A stretch of DNA of 13,330 bases, taken from contig CBFIBY010000063.1 in assembly GCA_965660955.1 (NCBI GenBank), positions 1 through 13,330 on the forward strand, written 5' to 3'. A program made the translations under genes and the position numbers. The DNA comes from UBA2040 sp965660955. GTDB lineage: Bacteria; Bacteroidota; Bacteroidia; Flavobacteriales_D; Crocinitomicaceae. The notes below the pieces were generated by a model. It saw nothing but the letters and a program-made list of their open reading frames with translations, was not told the origin of the DNA and searched no databases. Positions 1-7,042 of this stretch are shown piece by piece; the first letter of the stretch is position 1, and every line of letters begins with the position of its first letter.

Positions 1-429
1 AAAAAGAATAGTTGGAAAAAGAGACTTATATGGATTTCATTGGGTATCGTACTCATTTTAGCGGGATGGATGTATTATCGCTATTGGTTTGTATATAGTG
101 AAGGAACCCGCGTTGGGATTCTTCAGAAATTCTCCAAAAAAGGCACTGTTTTCAAAACTTATGAAGGCGAAATGATTCTCCGTGGAATGGGGAATAAGAA
201 TAAAACTACAGGAAATTTCACTTCCAATAATTTCCTCTTTTCTGTAACGGATGACAGCCTTGCGGCTCAATTGATGAAATTGCAAGGAATGGAGTTGGAA
301 TTGCATTACGAAAACTTCAACAATTCATTACCATGGAGAGGTGACAACTACAACGAAGAGGACGGCCAATATGTAGTGGACAAAATGATTAAGATCAAGA
401 ACAAGAATCCGGATGGGTACGGGATGTGA
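1..429 (+). CDS. Membrane-anchored hypothetical protein, 5' end cut by the window
   Basis: The reading frame is open from base 1 and stops with TGA at 427-429. The visible part begins with a basic stretch (KKNSWKKR), then one hydrophobic membrane segment at about bases 28-96, then a soluble part with the motifs FKTYEGE, FLFSVTD and LPWRGD. This suggests a small protein with an N-terminal anchor and a compact beta-rich domain on one face of the inner membrane. The only start-like codon before the membrane segment in the window is TTG at 40. It would remove the basic residues that normally precede an anchor, so the true start probably lies upstream of the window. Proteins with a similar KTYEGE...LPWRG pattern are, as I recall, common hypothetical proteins in Bacteroidota; I cannot give a function. 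A heptamer repeat tract begins 7 nt after the stop. Confidence 0.75.
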   Translation, partial: KKNSWKKRLIWISLGIVLILAGWMYYRYWFVYSEGTRVGILQKFSKKGTVFKTYEGEMILRGMGNKNKTTGNFTSNNFLFSVTDDSLAAQLMKLQGMELELHYENFNNSLPWRGDNYNEEDGQYVVDKMIKIKNKNPDGYGM

Positions 430-436
430 TTTTCTA

Positions 437-478
437 TTGACAATGTACAATTGATAATGAACAATTAATAATGATCAA
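437..478 (+). repeat. Left heptamer repeat tract (six TTRAYAA/TGNNCAA-type units)
   Basis: Six consecutive 7-base units can be read: TTGACAA, TGTACAA, TTGATAA, TGAACAA, TTAATAA, TGATCAA. They can also be read as three 14-base units. Bases 440-458 match the reverse complement of 921-939 at 18 of 19 positions, so this tract is the left half of an inverted pair enclosing the broken S23 gene. It starts 7 nt after the stop codon of the preceding gene. Confidence 0.8.
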
Positions 479-562
479 TGTCTTATAAAGAATTGAGATT
501 ATTTTTAGGTCTTGGTCAATCAAGGAATAATTTTCTCTAACTTAAATAGGAAACTATATAAA

Positions 563-915
563 ATGAGAGAAAATATTATCAAAAAGAAGAGTTTCGCATT
601 CGCCATTCAAATCGTGAATCCAATAAAGGCTTGGTTATAAAAAAGGAGTTTGTGCTCTCTAAACAGTTGCTGAGAAGTGGAACTGCAATTGGAGCGTTAA
701 TTCGAGAGTCTGAATACGCAGAAAGTAAAAAAGGCTTAATTCATAAGCTAGCAATTGCTCTAAAAGAGGCCAATGAAACTGAATATTGGATTGAGCTTCT
801 TCACGAAACTAAATACCTTAATAAAACCGAATTCGAGAAATTACGTCAAAATCTAATCGAGCTATTAAAATTGCTCACCTCCATAATTCTAAGTACAAAA
901 TCAAATCTTAATTAA
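563..915 (+). pseudogene. Frameshifted four-helix-bundle (S23 / 23S rRNA intervening-sequence-like) protein gene
   Basis: Two frames together give one typical S23-family protein of about 117 residues. The first frame starts at ATG 563 (MRENIIKKKSFAFAIQIVN) and stops at TAA 638-640. The second frame carries on from about 622 (NKGLVIKKEF), through the family signature VLSKQLLRSG and ALKEANETEYW, to TAA 913-915. The join needs about one extra base between 617 and 630, so a single-base deletion is the simplest explanation. Family members form four-helix bundles. They were first found in spirochaete rRNA intervening sequences and are scattered as single genes in Bacteroidota; their job is generally unknown. 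A TTG at 631 could start a 94-residue product, but it would lack helix 1. The gene is enclosed by inverted heptamer tracts. A sequencing error is the other explanation for the shift. Confidence 0.85.
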
Positions 916-921
916 CCCCAA

Positions 922-949
922 TTATTAATTGTACATTGTTAATTATTAA
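922..949 (-). repeat. Right heptamer repeat tract, inverted relative to the left one
   Basis: Read on the minus strand directly after the rsh stop codon (952-950), four 7-base units follow: TTAATAA, TTAACAA, TGTACAA, TTAATAA. The shared core with the left tract (ACAATGTACAATT plus ATAAT, one mismatch) is in opposite orientation. The tract begins at the base after the rsh stop, so it probably forms the 3' end of the rsh transcript. Confidence 0.75.
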
Positions 950-3196
950 TTAGGATGCCGTTTCCTCCGAATCCTCAGTAGAATCTGTCCATCTTTCAAC
1001 ACGCTGAACACCATCCACCATTTCGAATTTGGTCATAAGGTCTTCAAGGTGTTTGGTGTCATAAACCATGACCTTAATTTTCCCTTCAAATATTCCATCG
1101 TCAGTTTCAAAAGAAATGGATTTCATATTGACATTCAGCTGATTGGAAGCAATTTCAGTGAGTTTGTTTACGAGTCCAACGCTATCGAATCCTTTCAAGC
1201 GGAGCGTCGCAATTCGCTCTTTCAATTGTTGACCTTTCCAACGCGCTTTCATGCATCGATACGCCATTTTCGATTGTAGGTTTTCCGCATTTGGACAGTT
1301 GTTTCGGTGAATCTTTATTCCGTCATTGATTGTCAGAAAGCCAAATACACGATCGCCTGGAATTGGGTTGCAACATTTGGAAAGCGTGTAATCAAAATCT
1401 CCAAAACTATCACCGATAACAAGTGTATCTTTCTTTAAATCTACGGGTGTAATCGGTTGCCCGTTGGACTTCTTTTTCTTTGGAGGAATCTTGATCACTT
1501 TCACTGGAATCAATTGACCATTGTCGTTTTCGATTTCACGTAATTTGGTCAGGTCTATTTTCCCTTTGGCGATTTTCACATATAATTCTGTCGCCGTATT
1601 TTGAGCAAAGAAACGTTCGCAAGCCGTTATGTTTTTTGTATTCCAGCGAATGTTGTGTTGCTTGAATTTTCGTTCTAAAATCTCTTTACCATCCAGTGCG
1701 ATTCGTTTTCGTTCATCGTTTAAAGAGGAACGAATTTTTTGTTTCGCTCTTGCCGTTGTAACGAAACGCAGCCACTCATCATTTGGTCTTTGTTTGGAAG
1801 ACGTGATGATTTCCAATTGATCACCACTCACCAATTCATGAGATAGAGGGACGAGTCGATTGTTTACTTTGGCTCCAATACAGCGATCACCAATATCGGT
1901 ATGAATATCGTAGGCAAAGTCGAGAATGGTTGAACCCACAGGTAAAACACGTAATTCCCCCTTCGGGGTGAAGACATATATTTCTTCTGCGAACAAGTTT
2001 AATTTAAACTCGTCGATAAAGTCTAACGCGTTTCCATCAGGACTATCAATAAGATCTCTTATTTCTGATATCCAACGGTCGAATTTGCTTTCACCTTCTT
2101 TGTTCTCTTTGTATTTGTAATGCGCCGCCAATCCTCTTTCGGCAATTTCATCCATTCTTTTGGAACGAATTTGAACTTCTACCCATTTTCCAGAAGGTGA
2201 CATCACTGTAGTGTGCAAGGATTCATATCCGTTTGCACGCGGTGTAGAAATCCAATCGCGCAATCGATCCGGACTTGGTTGATAAAAATCAGTAACGATG
2301 GAATACAATCGCCAGCAATCCGACTTTTCCATGTGCGGCTCTGATTCTACAATTACGCGAATGGCAAACAAATCAAAAACCTCCTCGAAAGGGACTTCTT
2401 TTTGGGTCATCTTGCGATGTATGGATGAAATTGATTTTGTTCGTGCCTTGATTTCGTATTTGTATCCTTGCTCGTTTAGAACATCCTTTATTGGAGCGGT
2501 AAATCGACGAATGAATCGATTTCGGACATCTTTTGTCGTTTTTAGACTTTCTTGAATCTGCTTGTATATTTCGGGTTGCGTATACCTGAGCGATAAATCT
2601 TCTAGTTCACTTTTTACAGAGTATAATCCTAAACGATGGGCGAGTGGAGCATATAGGAAATTAGTTTCAGAAGCAATCTTTAATTGCTTATCGGGCGCCA
2701 TGCTTTCCAAAGTTCGCATGTTGTGCAAACGATCGGCAAGTTTGATTAAAACTACACGAATATCATCCGAAATCGTCAGAATCATTTTCCTGAAATTTTC
2801 CGCTTGAATGGAAGCATTTTCATCGAAAACTTCTGGAATTTTTGTCAAGCCGTCAATAATCATTCGGACTTTGGAACCAAATAAATCTTCAACGTCTTCT
2901 AAGGTAATATGAGTGTCTTCTACGGTGTCGTGGAGTAAAGCACATATGATTGCTGTTGAACCTAGGCCAATTTCTTCAGAGCAAATTCTCGCAACGGCGA
3001 TGGGGTGATAAATATAGGGTTCACCCGATTTTCGTCGCATGTGCTTGTGAGCATCAAGCGCGACATCAAAAGCTCTTCGAATCTTCTTCGTATCCTCTTT
3101 CGAACGATTCTTCATTGAACGCAACAAGCCTCTGAAAGCGTTTAGAATTTCTTTACGCTCTTGTTCAAGATCTATTTTCTGAATTTTATCGTCCAA
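950..3196 (-). CDS. rsh: Bifunctional RelA/SpoT homologue (Rsh), (p)ppGpp synthetase/hydrolase
   Basis: This cytoplasmic stringent-response enzyme makes (p)ppGpp from ATP plus GDP/GTP and hydrolyses it. The 748 residues have the standard order. The HD hydrolase domain covers about 45-165, with H64 in YIYHP, H89-D90 in LLHDTVEDT and D155 in LADRLHNM. The synthetase domain covers about 245-362, with GYESLHT at 323-329 and VEVQIRS at 339-345. A TGS domain (about 404-466), a CC...H...C zinc-finger-like region (C608, C609, H630, C634) and a C-terminal ACT domain (about 668-735) follow. R311-L-R-D314 sits where bifunctional enzymes carry RxKD and RelA-only enzymes carry ExDD. With the intact HD residues, this argues for both activities. 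No upstream ATG fits, and the family homology already begins near residue 8, so the TTG start at 3196 is the best choice. It lies 8 nt after the fahA stop, suggesting cotranscription and translational coupling. Confidence 0.96.
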   Translation of the reverse strand: MDDKIQKIDLEQERKEILNAFRGLLRSMKNRSKEDTKKIRRAFDVALDAHKHMRRKSGEPYIYHPIAVARICSEEIGLGSTAIICALLHDTVEDTHITLEDVEDLFGSKVRMIIDGLTKIPEVFDENASIQAENFRKMILTISDDIRVVLIKLADRLHNMRTLESMAPDKQLKIASETNFLYAPLAHRLGLYSVKSELEDLSLRYTQPEIYKQIQESLKTTKDVRNRFIRRFTAPIKDVLNEQGYKYEIKARTKSISSIHRKMTQKEVPFEEVFDLFAIRVIVESEPHMEKSDCWRLYSIVTDFYQPSPDRLRDWISTPRANGYESLHTTVMSPSGKWVEVQIRSKRMDEIAERGLAAHYKYKENKEGESKFDRWISEIRDLIDSPDGNALDFIDEFKLNLFAEEIYVFTPKGELRVLPVGSTILDFAYDIHTDIGDRCIGAKVNNRLVPLSHELVSGDQLEIITSSKQRPNDEWLRFVTTARAKQKIRSSLNDERKRIALDGKEILERKFKQHNIRWNTKNITACERFFAQNTATELYVKIAKGKIDLTKLREIENDNGQLIPVKVIKIPPKKKKSNGQPITPVDLKKDTLVIGDSFGDFDYTLSKCCNPIPGDRVFGFLTINDGIKIHRNNCPNAENLQSKMAYRCMKARWKGQQLKERIATLRLKGFDSVGLVNKLTEIASNQLNVNMKSISFETDDGIFEGKIKVMVYDTKHLEDLMTKFEMVDGVQRVERWTDSTEDSEETAS

Positions 3197-3204
3197 AGGT
3201 GATT

Positions 3205-4479
3205 CTATTTCGCAGGCAATATCTTACTTGAAACTTCTCCAAATCCAATTCGAATTTCTCCATTCTCGCAATGCCCTTTCATGATAACGGTATCTCCATC
3301 GTTGATGAACTTTCGTTCCGTTCCATCCGACAGTTTCAATGGTTTCGTTCCTTTCCAGGCTAATTCCAACATCGAACCATAGCTATCTTCTGTTGGTCCT
3401 GAAATGGTTCCAGATCCCATCAAATCGCCACATCTCACATTACACCCATTTACGGTATGATGCGCCAATTGCTGCACCATTGTCCAGTACATGTATTTGA
3501 AATTGCTCTTACAAACAATGTTGTTTTCACTTCCTTCTGGTTGAATACCAACTTCTAGATTGATATCATATGATTTTTGTCCCTCGGATTTTAAATAGTC
3601 GAGTACTTCAGGTTCTTGAGCTGGACTATCTACTTTGAATGGCTCCAATGCATCCAGCGTTACAATCCAAGGTGAAACAGAAGAAGCGAAGTTCTTGGCT
3701 AAGAATGGTCCCAATGGAACGTATTCCCATGCTTGAATATCTCTAGCAGACCAGTCATTGAACAGGCAAACACCAAAAATGAAGTCCTCAGCTTCCGCAG
3801 TGGAAATAGAATCACCAAGCGGTTTTCCGTCATAGGTGAAGAAACCCATTTCCAATTCGAAATCAACTCGAACACTTGGTCCAAAAGAAGGATCTTTTTC
3901 CGGATCCAATCGTGTTTGACCTTTGGGGCGGTGAACATCTTGCCCTGAGACGATAACAGAACTTGAGCGTCCATGATATCCAACAGGAATCCAAAGCCAA
4001 TTTGGTAAGAGTGCATTTGCTGGATCTCGGAACATTGTTCCCACATTTGTTGCATGCTCGCGAGATGAGTAGAAATCGGTATAATCTCCAATTTGACATG
4101 GAAGCAACATTTCAACTTGTTGAACAGGGATTAAAACTTGCTCTACGTGGTGCTGATTTGATTGTAAATCTCTTTGTTCTGCATCCAATAGTTTTGAAAT
4201 TCGGTTTCGTAAATCACGCGTCGCCTTTTTCCCCTTTTTCATCATAGGATTCAGGACATCGGTATTGAAATCACTTGCTTCGAATGGTAAATTGTCCAAA
4301 TACCCCAAAACGAACATTGATTTTAAATCCACAACAAAGTCACCAATTCTCGTTCCAACACGCGGAGTTAGTTGCGCGGTTTTAAATATTCCAAAGGGAA
4401 TATTTTGAATAGGGAAATCAGAATTTTGTGGGACTTCAACCCACGATTTTAAGTTCGGGTTATTCGCTGAAATTTGCAT
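3205..4479 (-). CDS. fahA: Fumarylacetoacetase
   Basis: The enzyme hydrolyses 4-fumarylacetoacetate to fumarate and acetoacetate, the last step of tyrosine and homogentisate breakdown, in the cytoplasm. The 424-residue protein has an N-terminal SH3-like domain (about 1-125) and the FAH catalytic domain after it. All residues known from the mouse enzyme appear at a constant offset of +9: metal ligands D135, E208, E210 and D242, catalytic H142, and substrate-site residues R151, Y168, R246, Q249 and K262. GSGTISG at 356-362 completes the active site. The enzyme should therefore be active. The ATG at 4479 is the only sensible start. The usual partners (homogentisate dioxygenase, 4-hydroxyphenylpyruvate dioxygenase) are not in the window. 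The gene is followed by rsh after 8 nt and preceded by a T9SS protein gene 79 nt upstream on the same strand. Confidence 0.97.
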   Translation of the reverse strand: MQISANNPNLKSWVEVPQNSDFPIQNIPFGIFKTAQLTPRVGTRIGDFVVDLKSMFVLGYLDNLPFEASDFNTDVLNPMMKKGKKATRDLRNRISKLLDAEQRDLQSNQHHVEQVLIPVQQVEMLLPCQIGDYTDFYSSREHATNVGTMFRDPANALLPNWLWIPVGYHGRSSSVIVSGQDVHRPKGQTRLDPEKDPSFGPSVRVDFELEMGFFTYDGKPLGDSISTAEAEDFIFGVCLFNDWSARDIQAWEYVPLGPFLAKNFASSVSPWIVTLDALEPFKVDSPAQEPEVLDYLKSEGQKSYDINLEVGIQPEGSENNIVCKSNFKYMYWTMVQQLAHHTVNGCNVRCGDLMGSGTISGPTEDSYGSMLELAWKGTKPLKLSDGTERKFINDGDTVIMKGHCENGEIRIGFGEVSSKILPAK

Positions 4480-4558
4480 GAAACGTAATTTTTTTTGCTG
4501 TTATAATTTGCATTGTAAAATTACGAAATACCAATGAATCCATAACGAAATGTACCCA

Positions 4559-6232
4559 TCAATTGCGGACAAGTTTTTTGGTAGGGGATAAATTTCCATT
4601 TTCATCTTCAAGCGATACAAAGTATACACCTTGCTTGAATTCTGAAAGTGAGATAGGACCCGTTAATCTTTGAGAAAGAATTGTTCTTCCCAATTGATCG
4701 CAAATATGAATTTTACCGACAAACTCAGATGGTGTTTCGATATTCACAGTTTCATTACTTGGATTTGGGTAAATGGAGAAATCAATAGTCTTCGTATCCT
4801 CCAATCCAACAAAACCGAAGAACTCTAAATTACACGCTTCATCGTTACTGATATTTAAATCTACAATTCCATTCGGGTTGCTCGAATAGATGCAGAATGT
4901 GCGGTATATTCCACCTGTCGGATAGCTTTCCGTTCTTTCTCCTATCCAACCGAAATCTACCCAAACTGAATCGCCACTTGCAAGATTGAGGTCGGTGAAA
5001 TAGGCAGAATTTACAATGTCTCCGCAGAATGTTGCATTCGAAACGAAACAATTCAATTTGACTGAATCGACTATATTGGGCCCGAAGTTTTTAAGTAGCA
5101 CCATTGCTTTCGCATCTGTTTTGTACACATTTCCCGAACTGACGAGCTGAGCATACTTATCCGAAATTTCGATGTCCCAAACACTTACATCACTGCGATT
5201 TATCACTTCATCTTGAGAAGAACTTAAGGAATAGTTCGCAACGCGAACAGATTCATAATCCGATAGTGGAAAGTCTTTGGCAACCGTAATGAAATCATCA
5301 AAATCGTGAATAGTGTTGTTTGGGCTGAAAACGGGAACCACCATAAGCGACTGAATATTTAAAGCGTGATCCAAATAGTGGACGGCTTTATTAAAATTAC
5401 TCGATGAAAAACGAACACCTTGGTTGTCTATTTTTAATCGGGTGAAATTTGAAAGATTCGGAATTGGATGAGTTGTATAGGTGAGTAAATCTGGCGTTAT
5501 TTTGTACAATTCATTGTAACCTAAAGCGATAATAGTATCGTTCCATGTCCCGATTTCTCTGAATGGACTAGGCAGTGATATAGAATCAGTTAAAACGCCC
5601 TGGCTGTCCATTCCATATATTTTAGAAATGGTATGTCCAAGAACATGAAATTGGTTGTTTCTTCCAAAACCGAAAAGACTGGGTGTATTCACATTTGCCA
5701 GAATAGTTTGTGTTGATGGAGATAAAACTTCGACCCAAGAAGAATCTTGATTTTGATAATTTACAGCGACAGACGTATCGGTTATTGCACTCAATGCTCG
5801 ATAGTTCTGAGTGCTCTGCACTGAACCCAGTATTTTAGTAAATCCATTCAAAAACTGGCAATCCGAATCATATACGACGACATGTTGATAGACCATTGGT
5901 ATGTCACATGCCTCCAATCCGACGCCCGAAATCCATATATTTCCATCGTTTGTAATTACCATTCTATTTGATTGAAAGGTCGAGAAACCAAAATCAGGGG
6001 CTACATTTACTTTCTGGATTCTGTTGCCCAAACTATCGTATTTCTCTAGATACAGCGAATGGAAGTCATACTCAACTAATGTATAAACAAATTCGCCTTT
6101 ATTCGCCACCTGTTGAATATTCTGGAGATAACTGTCATTTAGTCCTATTTCAGATTGTATGCCTTGTCCAAAAGAAGAAAACGCTGAAAAGCAAAGCGAA
6201 ATGGCAATAAGTGAATTCGTAAGATTTTTCAT
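4559..6232 (-). CDS. Secreted protein with T9SS type A C-terminal sorting domain
   Basis: The 557-residue protein has a Sec signal peptide (MKNLTNSLIAISLCFSAFSS, cleavage near residue 22). Residues about 30-340 hold short repeated beta stretches with patterns such as NDGNIWISG, KIYGMDSQGVLTDS and DNQGVRFSSS, suggesting a beta-propeller-like fold; I could not assign a family. Residues about 350-470 look like a CARDB/Ig-like domain (LKNFGPNIVDSVKL ... LNISNDEACN). Residues 484-557 are a Por-type sorting domain, with FSIYPNPSNE, GVYFVSLE and a KKLVRN end. The product should cross the outer membrane through the type IX system and be released or attached at the cell surface. Six cysteines (109, 125, 395, 403, 447, 467) could form disulfides. 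No catalytic motif is visible, so an adhesion, binding or structural role is only a guess. Confidence 0.85.
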   Translation of the reverse strand: MKNLTNSLIAISLCFSAFSSFGQGIQSEIGLNDSYLQNIQQVANKGEFVYTLVEYDFHSLYLEKYDSLGNRIQKVNVAPDFGFSTFQSNRMVITNDGNIWISGVGLEACDIPMVYQHVVVYDSDCQFLNGFTKILGSVQSTQNYRALSAITDTSVAVNYQNQDSSWVEVLSPSTQTILANVNTPSLFGFGRNNQFHVLGHTISKIYGMDSQGVLTDSISLPSPFREIGTWNDTIIALGYNELYKITPDLLTYTTHPIPNLSNFTRLKIDNQGVRFSSSNFNKAVHYLDHALNIQSLMVVPVFSPNNTIHDFDDFITVAKDFPLSDYESVRVANYSLSSSQDEVINRSDVSVWDIEISDKYAQLVSSGNVYKTDAKAMVLLKNFGPNIVDSVKLNCFVSNATFCGDIVNSAYFTDLNLASGDSVWVDFGWIGERTESYPTGGIYRTFCIYSSNPNGIVDLNISNDEACNLEFFGFVGLEDTKTIDFSIYPNPSNETVNIETPSEFVGKIHICDQLGRTILSQRLTGPISLSEFKQGVYFVSLEDENGNLSPTKKLVRN

Positions 6233-6306
6233 AGTATAGTTCTGTTTTTTACCATTAACGAAGCAAATTAACTTTACGTTGAAGATACGAATTTGAAAAT
6301 TTAAAT

Positions 6307-6314
6307 TAGCTTTG
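6307..6314 (+). promoter_or_regulatory. Candidate promoter -7 box (TAGCTTTG) for the lipoprotein gene
   Basis: TAGCTTTG matches the Bacteroidota sigma-factor -7 consensus TAnnTTTG at every fixed position and ends 20 nt before the ATG at 6335. A TTG at 6279-6281 could be the upstream element, but the 25 nt spacer is somewhat long. Confidence 0.5.
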
Positions 6315-6334
6315 TTTCTTATAAAACTGCATTC

Positions 6335-6859
6335 ATGAAAAAAAATATTCTTCCTTTACTTGTGTTGTTCATCGTTGCTTCGTGTGCAACTCCCAAAATC
6401 ACATCAAGTAATTCGAAAAACACAGAAATTTATGGGTCGGGTGTGATACAATTGCCCGTTGTTGCGGAATTGAAAGTGGACGAGAAGAAAAGCACAGCAA
6501 CGGTTACGCCTCCTAAAGGAACGAGCGTTGAGGACGCGAAAATTTTAGCGATTCGTGAAATATTAAAGAAAACAGGTGGTGATATTCTAGTTCATCCAGT
6601 TGTTGAATATGAAATTGTAAAAAGAGTGATTACCTTGACGGTAACAGGATATTCAGCAACGTATTTTAATTTTCATCAGCTAACACCAGAGGAAGTTCCA
6701 TTGCTAGAAGCGGGAATTTTACACAAACCGGCGCCAGATAAACCAATTTTAAACTTCTCAAAAAAGATGAGTCCACAAACCAAAAAAGTATTGGGAATTA
6801 CTGGTGGAGTAGTGGGAGCAGGTGTTCTAGGGTTTCTTGCATTTATCTTTCTTTATTAG
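6335..6859 (+). CDS. Putative lipoprotein of unknown function with a C-terminal membrane segment
   Basis: This 174-residue protein begins with a lipoprotein signal: basic MKKN, a hydrophobic stretch, then V14-A-S-C17, so C17 would be lipidated after signal peptidase II cleavage. Residues about 38-112 form an alpha/beta domain (VVAELKVDEKKSTATVTPP ... DAKILAIREILKKTGGDILVHPVVEYE ... ITLTVTGYSATYFNF). The pattern resembles lipoproteins of unknown role that I recall from Bacteroidota, in which a helix rich in A, L and K is followed by ADVLVxP and VTVTGYPATY. Residues 151-173 are strongly hydrophobic and glycine-rich (GITGGVVGAGVLGFLAFIF), like a glycine-zipper membrane helix. The gene diverges from the T9SS protein gene. 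The G of its TAG stop is the first base of a heptamer array. I cannot name a function. Confidence 0.8.
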   Translation: MKKNILPLLVLFIVASCATPKITSSNSKNTEIYGSGVIQLPVVAELKVDEKKSTATVTPPKGTSVEDAKILAIREILKKTGGDILVHPVVEYEIVKRVITLTVTGYSATYFNFHQLTPEEVPLLEAGILHKPAPDKPILNFSKKMSPQTKKVLGITGGVVGAGVLGFLAFIFLY

Positions 6860-6921
6860 AAGTAAGAAGTAAGAAGTAAGAAGTAAGAAGTAAGAAGTAA
6901 GAAATAAGAAGTAAGAAGTAA
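6859..6921. repeat. Nine-copy GAAGTAA heptamer tandem array
   Basis: Nine contiguous 7-base units are present. Eight are exactly GAAGTAA and the seventh (6901-6907) is GAAATAA. The array shares one base with the stop codon of the lipoprotein gene and ends at GAAATTT. It has no inverted partner nearby. Near-perfect copies suggest recent expansion or contraction by slippage. Confidence 0.95.
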
Positions 6922-6933
6922 GAAATTTTGAAC

Positions 6934-6960
6934 CATAGAGAACATGGAGGTCATAGAGGG
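6934..6960. repeat. Period-9 imperfect triplicate (CATAGAGAA / CATGGAGGT / CATAGAGGG)
   Basis: Three consecutive 9-base units share CAT-[AG]GAG at the same positions. With the flanking AACC (6931-6934) and the downstream CCTCCACGGTTAAA, the region resembles the family of intergenic repeats that read AACCACAGAGAACAC in many bacterial genomes. That resemblance is from memory. No function is apparent. Confidence 0.55.
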
Positions 6961-7042
6961 ATAAAACTTTGCGCCCTCCACGGTTAAATTTGAGAGAACG
7001 TTTTGGCCTTGAACTATTGAGAGTAGGTAGGATCGAAATTTT

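Noticed and set aside
631..915. Independent 94-residue gene starting at TTG 631
   Set aside because: The missing first helix of the S23 fold is encoded just upstream from ATG 563 in another frame, so this is the 3' part of a broken gene.
440..939. Insertion sequence with terminal inverted repeats
   Set aside because: No transposase is enclosed, no target-site duplication is visible, and the inverted parts are tandem heptamers and not unique ends.
3699..4115. 138-residue minus-strand reading frame inside fahA
   Set aside because: It lies in another frame of an intact gene with all catalytic residues and shows no family features.
6264..6271. TTAATTTG on the minus strand as a promoter box for the T9SS protein gene
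   Set aside because: The second position departs from the consensus and no partner element is seen, so it is too weak to list.
6859..6921. CRISPR array
   Set aside because: Units are only 7 bases with no spacers; it is a simple tandem repeat.
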